NCBI GenBank assembly: GCA_903933995.1
Contig: CAIZMD010000043.1
Span: 1-6,478 of the forward strand
Origin: an uncultured Bacteroidota bacterium
GTDB taxonomy: Bacteria; Bacteroidota; Bacteroidia; Chitinophagales; Chitinophagaceae
Reading direction: 5' to 3'
DNA length: 6,478 bases
In this document: positions 5,669 through 6,478 of the stretch, piece after piece
Layout of the letters: each line of letters opens with the position of its first letter
How positions within the stretch are numbered: position 1 is the first letter of the stretch
Notes under the pieces: model-generated
The model's input: only the letters and a program-made list of their open reading frames with translations
Database searches by the model: none
What the model was told of the DNA's origin: nothing
Position numbers and translations under genes: made by a program

Positions 5669-6478
5669 ATTTCTGTATGTAATAATTTACCATTCCTATC
5701 ATACAAGCGCAAGAGATATGATCCTCTAATCAAATTTCCCATGGATATACTACCTCCATTTGAAAGACTATTCTGTTGCAAAACCAATTTTCCTGTTACA
5801 TCATAGAGCATGGCTTTGATACTATTGGTACCATTTAACTTATACTGTATGTGTAATTCACTATGTACCGGGTTGGGAAAGGTTTTAATGAATTGTCCTG
5901 CACTTAAATTTGTTAAGGCAGTTGGAATATAATTGGTGGCCGAAGATAGCGTTGAACTACATCCACCCTGAACCACTTTTACAGCATAATTACCACTGGA
6001 TGTTGGCTTAATTTTCTGAGTAGTATCAGACATTAGCACATTGTCTTTGTACCAAGTATTATTATATAAGGAAGATGATACTAAGAAATTGTCTATGTCT
6101 TTGGTAATAGTAGGAGTAGTAATAGTATTGCAATTTACCGTAACGGGGAATCGCTCTGAAACAGTCCATTTTTCAGTTGTAGCAGTTTCTGCAATGGATA
6201 CGGTAATAGCAGCAATACCATTGAATCCTGCAGCACCATAGATGATTACAGAATCGCCCCGCACAATTGTTTTTAAATCTGCAGTTTCTGCTGTTGCCGT
6301 TAATGACAACTGTGTATTGGCAGTAATATAATCGTTGAAATCGCGATAGCTAATTTTTAAACGCAGGGTATCAAATTTGGTAAAAGACTTTGCCCCAATA
6401 GAATCCATAGTTGGATAGCGATTGATGGTTCTATTAATTTTATAAAACCCAACTGTCTTTCTTGGAAATACCCCAGAG
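5653..6478 (-). CDS. Secreted protein with Ig-like region and C-terminal T9SS (type A) sorting domain, N-terminus beyond window
   Basis: The frame is open from the right edge to the TGA at 5655-5653: 274 visible codons. An ATG at 6408 is not the start, because the open frame continues upstream with no stop to the window end. The last 80 or so residues are a T9SS sorting domain: FPNPVHSELHIQY with PNP at visible residues 201-203, YDVTGKLVL, and a terminal GSYLLRLYDRNGK-LL-EILIKD. Such domains direct proteins through the outer membrane and are normally removed on export. Before it lies a PKD/Ig-like region typical of these proteins: NTWYKDNVLM near residue 140, SGNYAVKV, and GGCSS with Cys173. 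The first 115 residues are beta-rich and Thr/Ser/Ala-rich, with no catalytic motif I recognise; the functional domain is presumably outside the window. The next gene follows after 18 bases. Confident for secretion, silent on function. Confidence 0.88.
   Translation of the reverse strand, partial: SGVFPRKTVGFYKINRTINRYPTMDSIGAKSFTKFDTLRLKISYRDFNDYITANTQLSLTATAETADLKTIVRGDSVIIYGAAGFNGIAAITVSIAETATTEKWTVSERFPVTVNCNTITTPTITKDIDNFLVSSSLYNNTWYKDNVLMSDTTQKIKPTSSGNYAVKVVQGGCSSTLSSATNYIPTALTNLSAGQFIKTFPNPVHSELHIQYKLNGTNSIKAMLYDVTGKLVLQQNSLSNGGSISMGNLIRGSYLLRLYDRNGKLLHTEILIKD

Noticed and set aside
5338..5806. Plus-strand frames 5338-5613 and 5519-5806
   Set aside because: They lie antisense to the oxidoreductase N-terminus and the T9SS domain, with no domain of their own.
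6041..6241. 66-codon plus-strand frame
   Set aside because: It lies antisense to the Ig-like region of the T9SS substrate and has no family resemblance.
6406..6408. ATG at 6408 as the true start of the T9SS substrate
   Set aside because: The frame stays open for 23 more codons to the window edge, no signal peptide follows this ATG, and a T9SS substrate needs one.
3196..6478. Four successive minus-strand genes all in the same reading frame, so readthrough of each stop would fuse neighbours
   Set aside because: The chance of this is about one in 27, the stops are ordinary TGA and TAA codons, and each protein is complete without fusion.

Overview
The window looks like an ordinary chromosomal segment of a member of the Bacteroidota, possibly Chitinophagaceae or a relative. 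The clearest sign is the C-terminal type IX secretion (T9SS) sorting domain at the right edge, a device known only from this phylum. Moderately AT-rich DNA, start codons without obvious Shine-Dalgarno sequences, and two TAnnTTTG boxes (the Bacteroidota -7 promoter element) just upstream of genes agree with this. The family-level placement is a guess.

Seven protein genes fill almost the whole window, and no gap reaches 300 bases. Six lie on the minus strand and one on the plus strand. From left to right they are: a carotenoid-oxygenase-family protein that runs off the left edge (1-1759, minus); a class I SAM-dependent methyltransferase (1841-2467, minus); a small cytoplasmic cyclophilin (2527-2973, plus); a CDGSH iron-sulfur protein (2974-3198, minus), whose stop codon abuts that of the cyclophilin; a membrane-anchored neutral-ceramidase-like protein (3244-4602, minus); a Gfo/Idh/MocA-type oxidoreductase (4609-5634, minus); and the C-terminal part of a secreted T9SS substrate that runs off the right edge (5653-6478, minus).

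The four rightmost genes are tightly packed on the minus strand, with gaps of 18, 6 and 45 bases, and could be one operon. A good promoter candidate inside the end of the secreted-protein gene suggests that the oxidoreductase and ceramidase-like genes also form their own unit. Bacteroidota make sphingolipids, so a ceramide-type amidohydrolase is plausible there. Its substrate, and any functional link to the oxidoreductase, cannot be read from the sequence. The methyltransferase and cyclophilin diverge from a 59-base region that should hold both promoters. The oxygenase has its own possible promoter next to a seven-G/C tract.

I found no RNA genes, insertion sequences, CRISPR arrays, attachment sites or convincing terminators. 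I see no evidence of a new multi-gene system. The most unusual items are a roughly 75-residue basic/hydrophobic insertion in the oxygenase between its first two iron-ligand histidines, the possible leaderless start of the oxidoreductase, the C7 tract at a predicted transcription start, and the short ceramidase-like protein with a non-canonical nucleophile motif.
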